This document shows, piece after piece, positions 63,823-64,000 of a stretch of DNA of 64,000 bases (positions are counted from its first letter, which is position 1; the number at the start of each line of letters is the position of its first letter). The notes beneath the pieces are model-generated. The model was not told the origin of the DNA, did no database searches, and was given only the letters and a program-made list of their open reading frames with translations. The stretch spans positions 21,391,780 through 21,455,779 of the forward strand of contig NC_080710.1 in NCBI RefSeq assembly GCF_019097595.1. Direction: 5' to 3'. The translations under genes were made by a program, and so were the position numbers. The DNA is from Hemibagrus wyckioides (lineage: Eukaryota > Chordata > Actinopteri > Siluriformes > Bagridae).

Positions 63823-64000
63823 GTGAGCTCTCCTTTATTATTATCACATTTTATCAAGGATGGGGATTATTTCCATATACCTTTGTCTTACTCACAACCT
63901 GTACATTAGTACAGCTGATGCATTTTTGTTATCTAACGTAATTTAAACAAGAAATAAAATGTGTTGAGGATTTGAGGATGCTCGTTGAAGAAAATTGTGA

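Overview
This is nuclear DNA from a vertebrate, almost certainly a teleost fish. The genes are split by GT-AG introns, and their products match slc52a3, ube3d, tpbg and ibtk of vertebrates. Tc1-like transposon copies are frequent, there are many (CA)n/(AT)n/(TTTC)n microsatellites, and the short interspersed repeats have the look of fish repeats. Some of these resemble families I associate with catfish and other ostariophysans, but that narrower placement is tentative. There is nothing bacterial: no operons and no CRISPR.

Layout. (1) 1.18-3.29 kb, + strand: slc52a3, a riboflavin transporter with three coding exons. (2) 4.54-16.22 kb, + strand: ube3d, ten coding exons with all reading phases closing. 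Its last coding exon has only 21 bases and follows a 3.7-kb intron. (3) 16.4-39.1 kb: a 23-kb stretch with no gene that I can support. It holds a SINE, two nearly full-length but broken Tc1-like elements in opposite orientation, a third Tc1 fragment, a degenerate 60-bp minisatellite interrupted by one of the Tc1 copies, SINE-like repeats and a LINE remnant with an inverted 5' part. (4) 39.7-40.9 kb, - strand: tpbg, a leucine-rich-repeat membrane glycoprotein encoded by one exon. (5) 41.5-46.4 kb: another repeat-rich gap, with two related deleted Tc1 derivatives and a well-formed solitary retroviral LTR. (6) about 46.6 kb to the right edge, + strand: ibtk, with a CCAAT-box promoter, a probable non-coding first exon and 22 coding exons. 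The gene runs out of the window, so the C-terminus is missing.

The genes are not an operon and do not form one pathway. slc52a3 imports vitamin B2. ube3d is a HECT-like ubiquitin-ligase-related protein. tpbg is a Wnt-modulating surface protein. ibtk is an ankyrin/RCC1/BTB adaptor for CUL3 ligase and an inhibitor of BTK. From general knowledge, IBTK, TPBG and UBE3D are also neighbours on human 6q14.1, so this is an old conserved block, with slc52a3 next to it here.

I found no convincing undescribed biological system. The most informative non-genic structures are: the solo LTR with 9-bp terminal inverted repeats, 4-bp target duplication and a duplicated U3 motif; the LINE remnant whose geometry fits twin priming; deletion-derivative Tc1 subfamilies that share internal junctions; the minisatellite split by a Tc1 insertion; and the 21-base terminal exon of ube3d.
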